Origin: an uncultured Bacteroides sp.
GTDB taxonomy: Bacteria; Bacteroidota; Bacteroidia; Bacteroidales; Bacteroidaceae
NCBI GenBank assembly: GCA_944319875.1
Contig: CALUFR010000115.1
Location: 1 to 39,458 of the forward strand
Reading direction: 5' to 3'
Length of the DNA: 39,458 nt
Position 1 is the stretch's first letter, and each line of letters opens with the position of its first letter. The position numbers and the translations under genes are program-made. Positions 1 to 8,291 of the stretch are shown in pieces. The notes under the pieces are model-generated. The model did no database searches. It was not told where the DNA came from and saw only the letters and a program-made list of their open reading frames with translations.

Positions 1-60
1 AAGTTAAGCCCGTCCGCGCCGATGGTACTGCGTAACAGTGGGAGAGTAGGTCGCCGCCGT
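1..60 (+). rRNA. rrf: 5S ribosomal RNA, 3' part
   Basis: The first bases match the 3' half of a bacterial 5S rRNA: the AAGCCCGUCCGCGCC region, the GAUGGUACUGCG segment, and the GGGAGAGUAGGUCGCCGCC ending that pairs with the missing 5' end. The 5' half lies outside the window. The exact 3' end is uncertain by a few bases. A strong terminator follows directly, so this is the end of a ribosomal RNA operon on the plus strand. Confidence 0.93.
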
Positions 61-71
61 CTTATTGCAGA

Positions 72-118
72 AGGGTCCTCCGTGACGGATACGTTACGGG
101 GGACTTACTTTTTTTATA
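72..118 (+). terminator. rRNA operon terminator
   Basis: An inverted repeat of about 15 base pairs (arms 73-87 and 92-106, with several G-U pairs and a four-base loop GATA) is followed by a T-rich tract at 109-116. This is a classic intrinsic terminator placed just after the 5S rRNA. Confidence 0.85.
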
Positions 119-231
119 CAGCTGACACGCGGGCTGCATAGTCTTCTGTTCTACTGCCTTGCATTTTCATCTTTCCTTTTTGACTTCCCTGAATAAAATC
201 ACCTATTCTTTTGAATAATTTTCCCTTTTTC

Positions 232-262
232 TTTGTGTGTTTACTTTCTTTTATTACATTTG
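232..262 (+). promoter_or_regulatory. Bacteroides-type promoter of the ABC operon
   Basis: TTTG at 232-235 (-33 box) and TACATTTG at 255-262 (-7 box, consensus TAnnTTTG) are separated by 19 bases, which fits the known Bacteroidetes primary sigma consensus. Transcription would start near 269 and leave a leader of about 110 bases before the ABC ATPase gene. I see no convincing riboswitch in that leader. Confidence 0.6.
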
Positions 263-377
263 CAGTGTACTATTAATCTAATACACTATTATTCCTTTGA
301 AGTTATGAATGATAGGCCTTAAATCCATTGCTTTAGAGGGGATACTACTGGTGTGGAACATAAATATTTAATCAGTT

Positions 378-1235
378 ATGCTACAAGTAAAGAATATTTC
401 GTTCAGTTATGGACGCAGGAAGCCCGAGGTGTTGTCGGATTTTTCGCTTTCCTTGAAGAAAGGCTGGGTCTATGGACTGTTAGGGAAAAATGGAGTAGGT
501 AAGTCTACGCTGTTGTATCTGATGTGTGGGCTGCTGACGCCCAAGCACGGTTGCGTGATGTATCACGGGATGGATATGCGGAAGCGCTTGCCCGAATCTC
601 TGTGTGATGTTTTCCTGGTGCCTGAGGAATTTGACCTGCCTGCCATTTCGCTGCTTCAGTTTGTGGAACTGAACAGCTTGTTCTATCCTAAGTTCAGTAA
701 GGAAGACATGCTGACTTACCTGAGCATGTTCGAGATGGATTGGAATATCCATTTGGGCGGTTTGTCAATGGGACAGAAAAAGAAAGTCTTCATGAGTTTT
801 GCGTTAGCCACGCATACGTCTCTACTGCTGATGGACGAGCCGACGAACGGATTGGACATTACGGCTAAGAGCCAGTTTCGCAAGTTCATTGCTTCCGGCA
901 TGTCGGAGGAAAGGACGATTGTAATCTCTACTCATCAGGTGAGGGATATTGACAATGTGCTGGATCATGTGGTGATTATGAATAACAGCTGCGTGCTGCT
1001 CGACGAGTCCATCGTCCGTGTGACCGAACAGTTAGCGTTTGTGGAGAGTGACAGCCCAGATCTGGCCGAAGAAGCTTTGTATAAGCTGCCTTCGATGCAG
1101 GGTAACAGCCTGTTGCTGCCCAATCGCGAGGGTGTGGAGACGAAGCTCAATCTGGAGTTGCTGTTCGGAGCCGTGCTGGCCAATCCCGATAAGATAAAGG
1201 AATTGTTTCATTCTAAAGTGGAGGAGGAGAGATGA
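378..1235 (+). CDS. ABC transporter ATP-binding protein
   Basis: This 285-residue protein is a complete ABC ATPase. It shows a Walker A at residues 33-44 (GLLGKNGVGKST), the ABC signature LGGLSMGQ near 126-134, a Walker B plus D-loop (LLLMDEPTNGLD) near 150, and the switch histidine in ISTHQ. It would bind and hydrolyse ATP on the cytoplasmic face of an exporter-type complex. Its stop codon overlaps the start of the permease (ATGATG at 1232), so the two are translationally coupled. A GntR regulator of the YtrA kind follows in the same operon, the usual arrangement for small ABC exporters that respond to envelope or cell-wall stress. The substrate cannot be read from the sequence. Confidence 0.9.
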   Translation: MLQVKNISFSYGRRKPEVLSDFSLSLKKGWVYGLLGKNGVGKSTLLYLMCGLLTPKHGCVMYHGMDMRKRLPESLCDVFLVPEEFDLPAISLLQFVELNSLFYPKFSKEDMLTYLSMFEMDWNIHLGGLSMGQKKKVFMSFALATHTSLLLMDEPTNGLDITAKSQFRKFIASGMSEERTIVISTHQVRDIDNVLDHVVIMNNSCVLLDESIVRVTEQLAFVESDSPDLAEEALYKLPSMQGNSLLLPNREGVETKLNLELLFGAVLANPDKIKELFHSKVEEER

Positions 1236-2086
1236 TGCGTACACGTTTATTCACTATGTCGCGTTTCTTGGATTACTGCCGGAAAGATTTAGTAGAGAAC
1301 TGGCGGACGAATGCGTTGCGGTTGGTGGTGATGTATGGTGCCTTGGCTGTCATATTCATCTGGATAGGCTATTTGGAATATCATTGGGATGCGCGTAATG
1401 CGACTTTCTTTCTGGAAAGACTTCAAATGTCAGATTCCCAATATAAGGATCCGGTTTGGGTTGCCCAGTTTGGAGTGGGCTGTTTCCTTATTTTTGTGAT
1501 GGGGGCGTTGAGCGCTTCGTTTGTGATGGAATTCATGAAAGACAAGCGCCGTCGGATTTCTGCTCTGATGCTTCCGGCCACGACGTTCGAGAAGTACTTT
1601 TCCCGCTGGATCATTTATACGCTGCTCTTCCTGTTGGCCTATGTCGTCGCCTTTGTGCTGGCGGACTTGACGCGTGTATTCATCTATTCGCTGGCCTATC
1701 CCGACTTCACTCAGGTGATACAGACATTCCCGTACGGACGGTTGTCGGACGAAAAAATGTTTGCTCCCTTCTTCAGTACAGGGCGTTGGATATTGTTTAG
1801 TTTCTCGTTCTACTTTGCCGTTCAGAGTGTCTATGTATTGGGCAGTGCCTTGTGGCCGAAGAATGCCTTTGTCAAGACATCGGCGGCCTTGATTGTCGTC
1901 ATTTCCATCTTTGTGGGCGTATTGTTTTCTTTGGTCAACTCGCTGGATTTCGGTCCTTATGGTCCTAAAATGGATAATGATACGGTGATGGCCTTGTTCA
2001 CTTGCCTCCAGTTTGCCTTTGCTGTCTTCTGCTGGGTGACGGCCTACTATCGTTTGAAGGAATCAGAAATCATTAATCGTTGGTAA
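1232..2086 (+). CDS. ABC transporter permease, membrane subunit
   Basis: The 284-residue product is strongly hydrophobic, with about six predicted membrane segments. Clear ones lie near residues 33-48, 85-105, 130-150, 185-205, 215-238 and 255-275. It begins four bases inside the upstream ATPase gene, which supports coupled translation and a shared complex. The layout (short cytoplasmic N-terminus, six helices, no fused ATPase) matches ABC-2-like permeases that pair with YtrA-regulated ATPases. No substrate-specific motif is visible. It ends two bases before the regulator gene. Confidence 0.82.
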   Translation: MMRTRLFTMSRFLDYCRKDLVENWRTNALRLVVMYGALAVIFIWIGYLEYHWDARNATFFLERLQMSDSQYKDPVWVAQFGVGCFLIFVMGALSASFVMEFMKDKRRRISALMLPATTFEKYFSRWIIYTLLFLLAYVVAFVLADLTRVFIYSLAYPDFTQVIQTFPYGRLSDEKMFAPFFSTGRWILFSFSFYFAVQSVYVLGSALWPKNAFVKTSAALIVVISIFVGVLFSLVNSLDFGPYGPKMDNDTVMALFTCLQFAFAVFCWVTAYYRLKESEIINRW

Positions 2087-2088
2087 GT

Positions 2089-2472
2089 ATGGACTTTAGA
2101 GATACAAAAGCTATTTATCTGCAGATTGCCGACCGCATCTGCGACGAAGTGCTGATGGGAAAGTTTGCCGAAGACGATCGCATTCCCTCGGTGCGCGAGT
2201 ATGCCGTCGTGGTGGAGGTGAATGCCAACACCGTGATGCGTTCGTTTGACCATCTTCAGTCGCAGGGCATCATTTACAATAAGAGGGGCATCGGCTACTT
2301 TGTGGCTGCAGGTGCCCGCGAGCGGATTCTCGCCCTGCGCAAGGAGCACTTCCTGAAAGACGAGATCGACTATTTTTTCAAACAGCTGTACACGCTGGGC
2401 ATTTCCGATGTCGAGCTGGCGGCGATGTACCGTGATTATGCCAAAAATCAAGAAAAGAATAACAAGTTATGA
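2089..2472 (+). CDS. GntR family transcriptional regulator (YtrA-like)
   Basis: The 127-residue protein has an N-terminal winged-helix domain of the GntR family, with IYLQIADRICDEVLMGK near the start, then the IPSVREYA motif and the VNANTVMRSFDHLQ recognition region. A short C-terminal helical tail replaces a large ligand domain, which is typical of the YtrA subfamily that controls linked ABC transporters. I chose the ATG at 2089 rather than an upstream TTG because it leaves a two-base gap to the permease stop and starts at MDFRDTKAIY, the usual N-terminus. It probably represses its own operon. Its stop overlaps the next start (ATGA at 2469). Confidence 0.88.
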   Translation: MDFRDTKAIYLQIADRICDEVLMGKFAEDDRIPSVREYAVVVEVNANTVMRSFDHLQSQGIIYNKRGIGYFVAAGARERILALRKEHFLKDEIDYFFKQLYTLGISDVELAAMYRDYAKNQEKNNKL

Positions 2473-3314
2473 AACGAACAACTTATGTCATATTGGGTGT
2501 GCTGCTGGCGCTGTTGGCCGGCATGAGCGGCACCATTATCTATTGGGGAACGCATAGCGGGGATAATTCGGAGAGGGTTATTCGCTTGGAAGGTGAGAGG
2601 CGCGAGCGATTGCTTCCAGCCTGCAAGGTAGTGAGATTTCAAGCCGATGAAGTGCTTCGCAAATATGATGACAATGCTGAGCAGGCTTATTATTTCAGAT
2701 TACATAATATGCATTTGGAGGTGACTCCGGCAGATGCGGCTACAGGAAGTTTCTCGTATGCGGCTGATATTGAGGAATTCCTGGACTTCCAGACGCATGG
2801 CGACACCTTGGATGTTTTACTCAGTTTCCCGCCGGAAAAGCTTCGGGAGAAGATGCCGCAAGGAGAGATGCCGTCTTACTTTATTCTGGAAACCACACCG
2901 TTTTACCTGCGCTTGCCCGAAGGTGTTGAGCAGCTGACAGGGAATATGTTTTATGCTGTAGAGTTGATGGATCTGCGACACGATTCGCTGGCCATTGATT
3001 TTTCAGAGGATTCGGGCACTGTATTTGTGCGAAATTCCCGGTTTCGTGCCCTGTCAGCTTCCTCAAGTCAGCTATGTTTGCTGAGTGGTTCGGTAGACCA
3101 TCTGCATCTGGACCTGGACAAATTGCGAGGTTTTGAGATGGAGGCAGACTCTTTCCACATTGATACCGAATATTTGAGTGGAAGTTATGGAGTCACTTTC
3201 AGCGCGGACGCGCGAGAATGCCGACGCATTTTGTGGAATCCTTTGACGGAAGATGCTTGGCTGAATCTGGAGGTGAAAAAGCAAAGTGAAATTCTCCTGC
3301 GGAATGAACAGTAG
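2469..3314 (+). CDS. membrane-anchored hypothetical protein of the ABC operon
   Basis: The 281-residue product has an N-terminal hydrophobic segment at about residues 6-27 with no lipobox cysteine, so it is either anchored in the inner membrane or exported. The remainder is rich in beta-forming residues, with alternating hydrophobic and polar positions in the second half (for example SGSVDHLHLDLDKL). I infer a beta-solenoid or adhesin-like fold, but I do not recognise a named family. It shares an ATGA overlap with the GntR gene, so it is the fourth member of the operon and may be a periplasmic accessory of the transporter. A strong terminator follows at 3327. Confidence 0.7.
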   Translation: MKRTTYVILGVLLALLAGMSGTIIYWGTHSGDNSERVIRLEGERRERLLPACKVVRFQADEVLRKYDDNAEQAYYFRLHNMHLEVTPADAATGSFSYAADIEEFLDFQTHGDTLDVLLSFPPEKLREKMPQGEMPSYFILETTPFYLRLPEGVEQLTGNMFYAVELMDLRHDSLAIDFSEDSGTVFVRNSRFRALSASSSQLCLLSGSVDHLHLDLDKLRGFEMEADSFHIDTEYLSGSYGVTFSADARECRRILWNPLTEDAWLNLEVKKQSEILLRNEQ

Positions 3315-3326
3315 GAGGATAAAACG

Positions 3327-3358
3327 AAAAAAGGAATTGCAATCGCAATTCCTTTTTT
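3327..3358. terminator. bidirectional terminator between ABC operon and tRNA-fMet
   Basis: The hairpin AAGGAATTGC-AATC-GCAATTCCTT is flanked by an A-run on the left and a T-run on the right (3353-3359). It can therefore terminate both the plus-strand ABC operon and the minus-strand tRNA transcript that ends at 3362. Confidence 0.85.
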
Positions 3359-3361
3359 TAT

Positions 3362-3437
<76 letters not shown>

Positions 3438-3456
3438 ATGTTCTTGATTTCGGCTG

Positions 3457-3487
3457 CAAAGGTACGACTTATTTTGGAAAAAACAAA
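3457..3487 (-). promoter_or_regulatory. promoter of tRNA-fMet
   Basis: On the minus strand the -33 box TTTG (3484-3487) and the -7 box TACCTTTG (3457-3464) are 19 bases apart, an exact fit to the Bacteroides consensus. The -7 box lies about 20 bases upstream of the tRNA 5' end. Confidence 0.72.
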
Positions 3488-3513
3488 TATAGAGTAGATA
3501 TTTTTTTTATTCC

Positions 3514-3544
3514 TTGTGGGATAGACGGAAAAGTTTTACTTTTG
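3514..3544 (+). promoter_or_regulatory. promoter of the TetR regulator gene
   Basis: TTG at 3514-3516 and TACTTTTG at 3537-3544 are separated by 20 bases and match the Bacteroides -33/-7 pattern. The predicted start of transcription is about 25 bases before the chosen ATG at 3578, which supports that start over the upstream ATG at 3365. Confidence 0.6.
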
Positions 3545-3577
3545 CCCATATTATTGTGTAATGCGCAAAACGAAATC

Positions 3578-4192
3578 ATGCCGGTATCCAAGACGAAAGC
3601 CAAACTTGTAGATGTTGCCCGTCAGCTGTTCGCGAAGATGGGGGTGGAGAATACCACCATGAACGACATCGCCCTTGCTTCCAAGAAGGGAAGGCGGACG
3701 CTTTATACCTATTTCAAGAGCAAGGAAGACATCTATCTGGCTGTGGTCGAGTCGGAGCTGGACATCCTGTTGGACACGATGAAGCGTGTGGCCGACAAGG
3801 ACATCTCGCCCGACGCAAAGATGCTGGAGATGATTTACACACGCCTGGATGTGGTGAAGGAAGTGGTCTATCGCAATGGTACGCTTCGTGCCGACTTCTT
3901 TCGGGACATCTGGCGGGTGGAAAAGGTCCGTAAGCGCTTTGACGAGAAGGAAATCTTGCTTTTCAAGGAGGTCCTCAGAGAAGGCGTGGAGAAGGGCGTG
4001 TTCCAGATAGACGACATCGATATGACCGCTGAGTTGGTGCACTATTGTGTGAAAGGCATCGAAGTGCCTTACATTCGCGGACACATCGGAGCTAATCTGG
4101 ATGACGAGACGCGCGACAGATACGTGGCGCGCATCGTGTTCGGAGCTCTTCGCCGTACTGCGGAGCCGAAAGCACCGTTAAGCGAAGGATAA
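3578..4192 (+). CDS. TetR/AcrR family transcriptional regulator
   Basis: From the ATG at 3578 the product is 204 residues, a normal TetR length. The N-terminal helix-turn-helix is clear: LVDVARQLFAKMGVENTTM, then NDIALASKKGRRTLYTYFKSKEDIYLAV. The C-terminal helical half would hold the ligand and dimer surfaces. The reading frame stays open further upstream to 3365, but that part is antisense to tRNA-fMet and precedes the promoter, so it is not used. The gene lies 53 bases before fabG with the same orientation, and a link to fatty acid or acyl ligand sensing is plausible but inferred only from that position. A 15-base direct repeat straddles its stop codon. Confidence 0.88.
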   Translation: MPVSKTKAKLVDVARQLFAKMGVENTTMNDIALASKKGRRTLYTYFKSKEDIYLAVVESELDILLDTMKRVADKDISPDAKMLEMIYTRLDVVKEVVYRNGTLRADFFRDIWRVEKVRKRFDEKEILLFKEVLREGVEKGVFQIDDIDMTAELVHYCVKGIEVPYIRGHIGANLDDETRDRYVARIVFGALRRTAEPKAPLSEG

Positions 4193-4218
4193 AGGAACGT
4201 TTTGCGAAGGATAAAGGA
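4182..4218 (+). repeat. direct repeat GCGAAGGATAAAGGA x2
   Basis: Two exact 15-base copies at 4182-4196 and 4204-4218, 22 bases apart, span the end of the tetR gene and the gap before fabG. Both are followed by ACGTTT (after one extra T in the second copy). The spacing is near two helical turns, so an operator role is possible. A local duplication is the simpler reading. Confidence 0.6.
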
Positions 4219-4245
4219 TACGTTTAATTTTTAAATCATACGATT

Positions 4246-4992
4246 ATGGGATTATTAACTGGAAAAACAGCCATTGTAACCGGTGCCGCCCGCGGTATCG
4301 GCAAGGCTATCGCATTGAAATTTGCCTCTGAAGGCGCCAACGTAGCATTTACGGATCTGGTAATCGACGAGAATGCCGAGAATACAGCCAAAGAAATCGA
4401 AGCCATGGGTGTGAAGGCCAAAGCTTACGCTTCGAATGCCGCCAATTTCGAAGATACGGCCAAGGTCGTAGAGGCCATCCATCAGGATTTCGGCCGTATC
4501 GATATCCTGGTGAACAACGCCGGCATCACCCGCGACGGCCTGATGATGCGCATGAGCGAGCAGCAGTGGGACATGGTCATCAACGTGAACCTGAAATCCG
4601 CTTTCAACTTCATCCACGCCTGTACGCCCATCATGATGCGCCAGAAAGCCGGTAGTATCATTAATATGGCGTCTGTGGTAGGTGTTCACGGTAATGCCGG
4701 ACAGGCCAACTACGCGGCTTCAAAAGCGGGTATGATTGCTTTGGCCAAATCCATCGCACAGGAACTCGGTTCGCGCGGCATCCGTGCCAACGCCATCGCT
4801 CCGGGCTTCATCATGACCGCCATGACCGACGCCCTGTCCGACGAAGTAAAGGCCGAATGGTGTAAGAAGATACCTTTGCGTCGCGGCGGCACGCCCGAAG
4901 ACGTGGCCAACGTAGCCACTTTCCTGGCGTCCGACATGTCGTCTTACGTATCCGGACAGGTCATCCAGATTGATGGTGGTATGAACATGTAA
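4246..4992 (+). CDS. fabG: 3-oxoacyl-[acyl-carrier-protein] reductase FabG
   Basis: This 248-residue short-chain dehydrogenase has the NADPH-binding TGAARGIG motif at residues 12-19, NNAG at 90-93, and the catalytic Ser143, Tyr156 and Lys160 (YAASK). The C-terminal PEDVANVATFLAS and GQVIQIDGGMNM segments are typical of FabG. The enzyme reduces 3-oxoacyl-ACP to 3-hydroxyacyl-ACP in the type II fatty acid elongation cycle in the cytoplasm. It sits between a TetR regulator and an RNA pseudouridine synthase, with only seven bases to the latter. Other SDR functions cannot be fully excluded, but the length and motifs fit FabG best. Confidence 0.92.
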   Translation: MGLLTGKTAIVTGAARGIGKAIALKFASEGANVAFTDLVIDENAENTAKEIEAMGVKAKAYASNAANFEDTAKVVEAIHQDFGRIDILVNNAGITRDGLMMRMSEQQWDMVINVNLKSAFNFIHACTPIMMRQKAGSIINMASVVGVHGNAGQANYAASKAGMIALAKSIAQELGSRGIRANAIAPGFIMTAMTDALSDEVKAEWCKKIPLRRGGTPEDVANVATFLASDMSSYVSGQVIQIDGGMNM

Positions 4993-4999
4993 GAATGTC

Positions 5000-5680
5000 A
5001 TGACTGTCCTGTACGAAGACAATCATATTATTATAGTCAACAAGACCGCTTCGGAGATTGTCCAGGGAGACAAGACGGGCGATGTGCCTCTTTCGGAAAC
5101 CGTCAAGCAGTATCTGAAAGAGAAGTACCACAAGCCCGGCAACGTCTTCATCGGTGTGACGCACCGTCTGGACCGCCCTGTGAGCGGTCTTGTTGTCTTT
5201 GCCAAAACCAGCAAGGCGCTCTCGCGTCTGAACGAGATGTTCAAAAACGGTGACGTGAAGAAGACGTATTGGGCCATTGTGAAGAACGCTCCCGTGGCAG
5301 AGGAAGGAGAATTGTGCCACTACCTGGTGCGCAACGAGAAGCAGAATAAAAGCTATGCCTACGACACCGAGAAGCCCGGAAGCAAAAAAGCCGTTTTGCA
5401 CTATCGGCTCATCGCGCATTCCGATAACTATCATTTGCTGGAAGTGGATCTGAAGACGGGGCGCCATCATCAGATCCGTTGTCAGCTGGCCAAGATGGGA
5501 TGCCCCATCAAAGGCGATCTGAAGTATGGCTTTCCCCGCTCCAATCCTGATGGAAGTATCTGTCTGCATGCCCGTCGTGTCCGTTTCCTTCATCCTGTCT
5601 CAAAGGAACTGATAGATGTGGAAGCCCCGTTGCCTGCTGACAGGTTGTGGAACAGTTTTCTCGCGTCGATAAAAAAATAA
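5000..5680 (+). CDS. RluA-family RNA pseudouridine synthase
   Basis: The 226-residue protein carries the RluA signature HRLDRPVSG, with the catalytic aspartate at residue 58, and the conserved GRHHQIRCQLAKMGCPIKGDLKYG block that positions RNA. It isomerises uridine to pseudouridine in rRNA or tRNA. There is no S4 domain at the N-terminus, so it resembles the short RluA/RluC catalytic type; the target base cannot be assigned from sequence. It starts seven bases after fabG and ends ten bases before the S9 peptidase gene, which suggests one transcript. Confidence 0.9.
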   Translation: MTVLYEDNHIIIVNKTASEIVQGDKTGDVPLSETVKQYLKEKYHKPGNVFIGVTHRLDRPVSGLVVFAKTSKALSRLNEMFKNGDVKKTYWAIVKNAPVAEEGELCHYLVRNEKQNKSYAYDTEKPGSKKAVLHYRLIAHSDNYHLLEVDLKTGRHHQIRCQLAKMGCPIKGDLKYGFPRSNPDGSICLHARRVRFLHPVSKELIDVEAPLPADRLWNSFLASIKK

Positions 5681-5690
5681 TGTGATTCCT

Positions 5691-8228
5691 ATGAAAAGTA
5701 AATTGATATTGTCGGCATTGCTGTTGTGCGCAGGAATGTCGTTGCATGCCCAGGAAAAAGCGGCTGCTTACAAGCTGCGTCCCGCCATCGCGTTGCGGAT
5801 GCCTGCCCAGAGTGACAGCATCAACTTTAAAGGTGAGAAATTCCTGGCGAAAGATTTATTGAAGACGAGTGTCGACCTGAACTTCGACACCTATGCTTAT
5901 GACCGCGTCGAGGCCGATACGGCCGGTTATGTCAAGGTCGGGAAGGCGGAGCAGGATCATCTGCTTTATCTGTTTGCCACCGGTCTCCGTGCCGAACGCT
6001 TCATGAAAGGCAAGCTCTCCGTCTCTTCCCCCGCACGCTTTGAGGTCTTCGTCAACGGTGAGTCCAAGTATGTGAAAGATTCAGCGGAGGACAGTCTTTC
6101 TCAAGTGCGCCCGGCCGAAGTCAGCTTGCGCTTGGAGCCTGAGGCCGATTACGAGATTGTCATCAAGCTGCTCTCGTCGGCCGGTGACAAGGCGGAACCC
6201 GTCCTGAAGTGCGAGTTCAAAGGTGATAAGGATTTTGAGAACATTGCCTTCCATCTGTCGCCCGACCTGAAGCGCCGCCTTTCGCTCCACGATACAGCCT
6301 TCGGCTCGAAGGTCTACTCCGTTTCTTTGTCGCCCGACGGCAAGTACCTGCTGACCTACTATTGGGACAACTATTCCACCAAGCGTTCGCGTACGTGGCA
6401 GGAGCTGACCGAGGTGAAAACGGGTCGGATGATTCATCCCAATGTGCCTACCAATGCCCGCTGGATGCCCGTGAGCAGCAAGCTCTATTACACCGTTACG
6501 GGCGATGAGAAAAAAGATCTGGTTATCCTCGACCCCGTCACAATGCGTGAACAGACGGTGATGAAAAACCTGCCGGACGGACGCTTTAGCTGGTCGCCCA
6601 CGGAGGATTATCTGATCTATTCTTCCTCGGACGAAGGCGAGAAGGTGAGCGGCCCCTTGAAGCGCATACTGATGCCCGATGACCGCATACCCGGCTCGCG
6701 CGACCGCTCTTACCTGGTGAAGTATGACCTGAAGACGGGTGTTTCCGAGCGTTTGACCTACGGTTCGTCTCCCGTTTATCTGAACGACATCTCCCGAGAC
6801 GGTACCAAGTTGCTTTGCACCACCTCGAAACCCAATATCACGCAGTGTCCCTTTAGCCTGACTTCTTTGTTTGAGCTCGACTTGGCTACGATGAAGGCCG
6901 ATACGCTGGTACGCGAGGATGCTTATCTCAACTCCGCTGCTTACTCTCCCGACGGGAAGCAATTGGTCTTGATTGGCGGCCCCGATGCTTTCGGCGGTAT
7001 CGGTAAGAACTGTGGTTCCCATCCGATAGCCAACGGTTTTGACACACAGGCCTTTCTGATGGACCTGACCACGCGGAAAGTGACCCCGATAACGCGTGAT
7101 TTCAATCCTTCCGTATCTTTGTTGCAATGGAACCCGACGGACGGTTGCATCTACTTTGATACGACCGACAAGGATTGCCGGCACATCTATCGTTACAACC
7201 CGAAGAAAGCGGAGTTTGACATGCTGCCGCTGTCCGAGGATGTGATTTCTTCTTTCAGCATAGCGGACAAGGCTCCCCATGTAGCGGCTTATGTAGGTGG
7301 CGGGAATACCTCCACGGGTGTCGCCTATCTCTATGACGGCAAGAAGCGAGTTTCCACTTTGTTTGCCAATCCGATGGGAGAGACGTTGGATAAGATTGAG
7401 TTCGGGAAGATGGAGGAATGGAATTTCACGGCTTCGGACGGAACGGTCATTGAGGGCATGATGTGCCTGCCTCCTGATTTTAATCCGGAAAAGAAGTATC
7501 CGTTGATTGTTTACTATTACGGTGGAACTTTGCCCACTACCCGCGGCATGACCTCGCCCTATAGCCCGCAACTTTTCGCTTCGCGCGACTATGTGGTGTA
7601 TGTTATCCAGCCCAGTGGAACTATCGGTTATGGGCAGGAATTCTCCGCCCGTCACGTCAATGCCTGGGGAGACTATACGGCAGACAATATCATTGAAGGA
7701 ACGAAGAAGTTCTGTGAGGCCCACCCCTTTGTCAATGCCGAACGGATCGGCTGTCTGGGTGCGTCTTACGGTGGCTTCATGACCATGTACCTGCAGACCA
7801 AGACCGACATTTTTGCCGCCGCTGCTTCCCATGCCGGCATCAGTAATGTTACCAGCTACTGGGGTGAAGGCTATTGGGGCTACTCTTACAATGCTGTTGC
7901 CGCCGCAGGCAGCTATCCTTGGTCGAACCCCGATCTCTTCACCAAGCATGGCGCCCTTTTTAATGCGGACAAGATTCATACGCCCCTGCTGCTCCTGCAT
8001 GGTACGGTGGACACCAACGTGCCCGTCGGTGAAAGTATACAGCTTTACAATGCGTTGAAGATTTTGGGACGTACAGTTGAGCTCATCACTGTTGATGGCG
8101 AGAACCATTTTATTGCCGACTATGAGAAGCGTGTTCTGTGGCACAATTCCATTATGGCCTGGTTTGCCAAGTGGTTGCAGGACAGCCCGGCATGGTGGGA
8201 TGATCTGTACCCCGAGCGTCATTGGTAA
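5691..8228 (+). CDS. secreted S9 family (prolyl oligopeptidase-like) serine peptidase
   Basis: The start at ATG 5691 gives 845 residues beginning with a signal peptide (MKSKLILSALLLCAGMSLHA, cleavage likely before QEKAA); an in-frame GTG at 5682 is less likely. The middle of the protein has WD/beta-propeller-like repeats (SPDGKYLLTY, SPDGKQLVLI). The C-terminal alpha/beta-hydrolase domain has GASYGG with nucleophile Ser692, Asp774 (GTVDTNVP) and His806 (GENHF), a complete triad. It should act in the periplasm or at the outer surface on short peptides, like the DPP/AOP-type S9 enzymes of this phylum. It is last in the tetR-fabG run, ahead of a strong terminator. Confidence 0.9.
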   Translation: MKSKLILSALLLCAGMSLHAQEKAAAYKLRPAIALRMPAQSDSINFKGEKFLAKDLLKTSVDLNFDTYAYDRVEADTAGYVKVGKAEQDHLLYLFATGLRAERFMKGKLSVSSPARFEVFVNGESKYVKDSAEDSLSQVRPAEVSLRLEPEADYEIVIKLLSSAGDKAEPVLKCEFKGDKDFENIAFHLSPDLKRRLSLHDTAFGSKVYSVSLSPDGKYLLTYYWDNYSTKRSRTWQELTEVKTGRMIHPNVPTNARWMPVSSKLYYTVTGDEKKDLVILDPVTMREQTVMKNLPDGRFSWSPTEDYLIYSSSDEGEKVSGPLKRILMPDDRIPGSRDRSYLVKYDLKTGVSERLTYGSSPVYLNDISRDGTKLLCTTSKPNITQCPFSLTSLFELDLATMKADTLVREDAYLNSAAYSPDGKQLVLIGGPDAFGGIGKNCGSHPIANGFDTQAFLMDLTTRKVTPITRDFNPSVSLLQWNPTDGCIYFDTTDKDCRHIYRYNPKKAEFDMLPLSEDVISSFSIADKAPHVAAYVGGGNTSTGVAYLYDGKKRVSTLFANPMGETLDKIEFGKMEEWNFTASDGTVIEGMMCLPPDFNPEKKYPLIVYYYGGTLPTTRGMTSPYSPQLFASRDYVVYVIQPSGTIGYGQEFSARHVNAWGDYTADNIIEGTKKFCEAHPFVNAERIGCLGASYGGFMTMYLQTKTDIFAAAASHAGISNVTSYWGEGYWGYSYNAVAAAGSYPWSNPDLFTKHGALFNADKIHTPLLLLHGTVDTNVPVGESIQLYNALKILGRTVELITVDGENHFIADYEKRVLWHNSIMAWFAKWLQDSPAWWDDLYPERHW

Positions 8229-8249
8229 GTTACGGATAGAGAAAAATAG

Positions 8250-8291
8250 AAAAAGCCGCCCCCAGAATAGACAAGACGGGGCGGCTTTTTT
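8250..8291 (+). terminator. terminator after the S9 peptidase gene
   Basis: The arms AAAAAGCCGCCCC and GGGGCGGCTTTTTT flank a loop of about 14 bases and end in a T-run, 21 bases after the stop codon. The stem is GC-rich and nearly perfect, and the A/T flanks allow bidirectional use. Confidence 0.9.

Noticed and set aside
6081..8222. Minus-strand frame of 713 residues opposite the S9 peptidase gene
   Set aside because: Antisense shadow; no start context or motifs, while the plus strand has a full catalytic triad and signal peptide.
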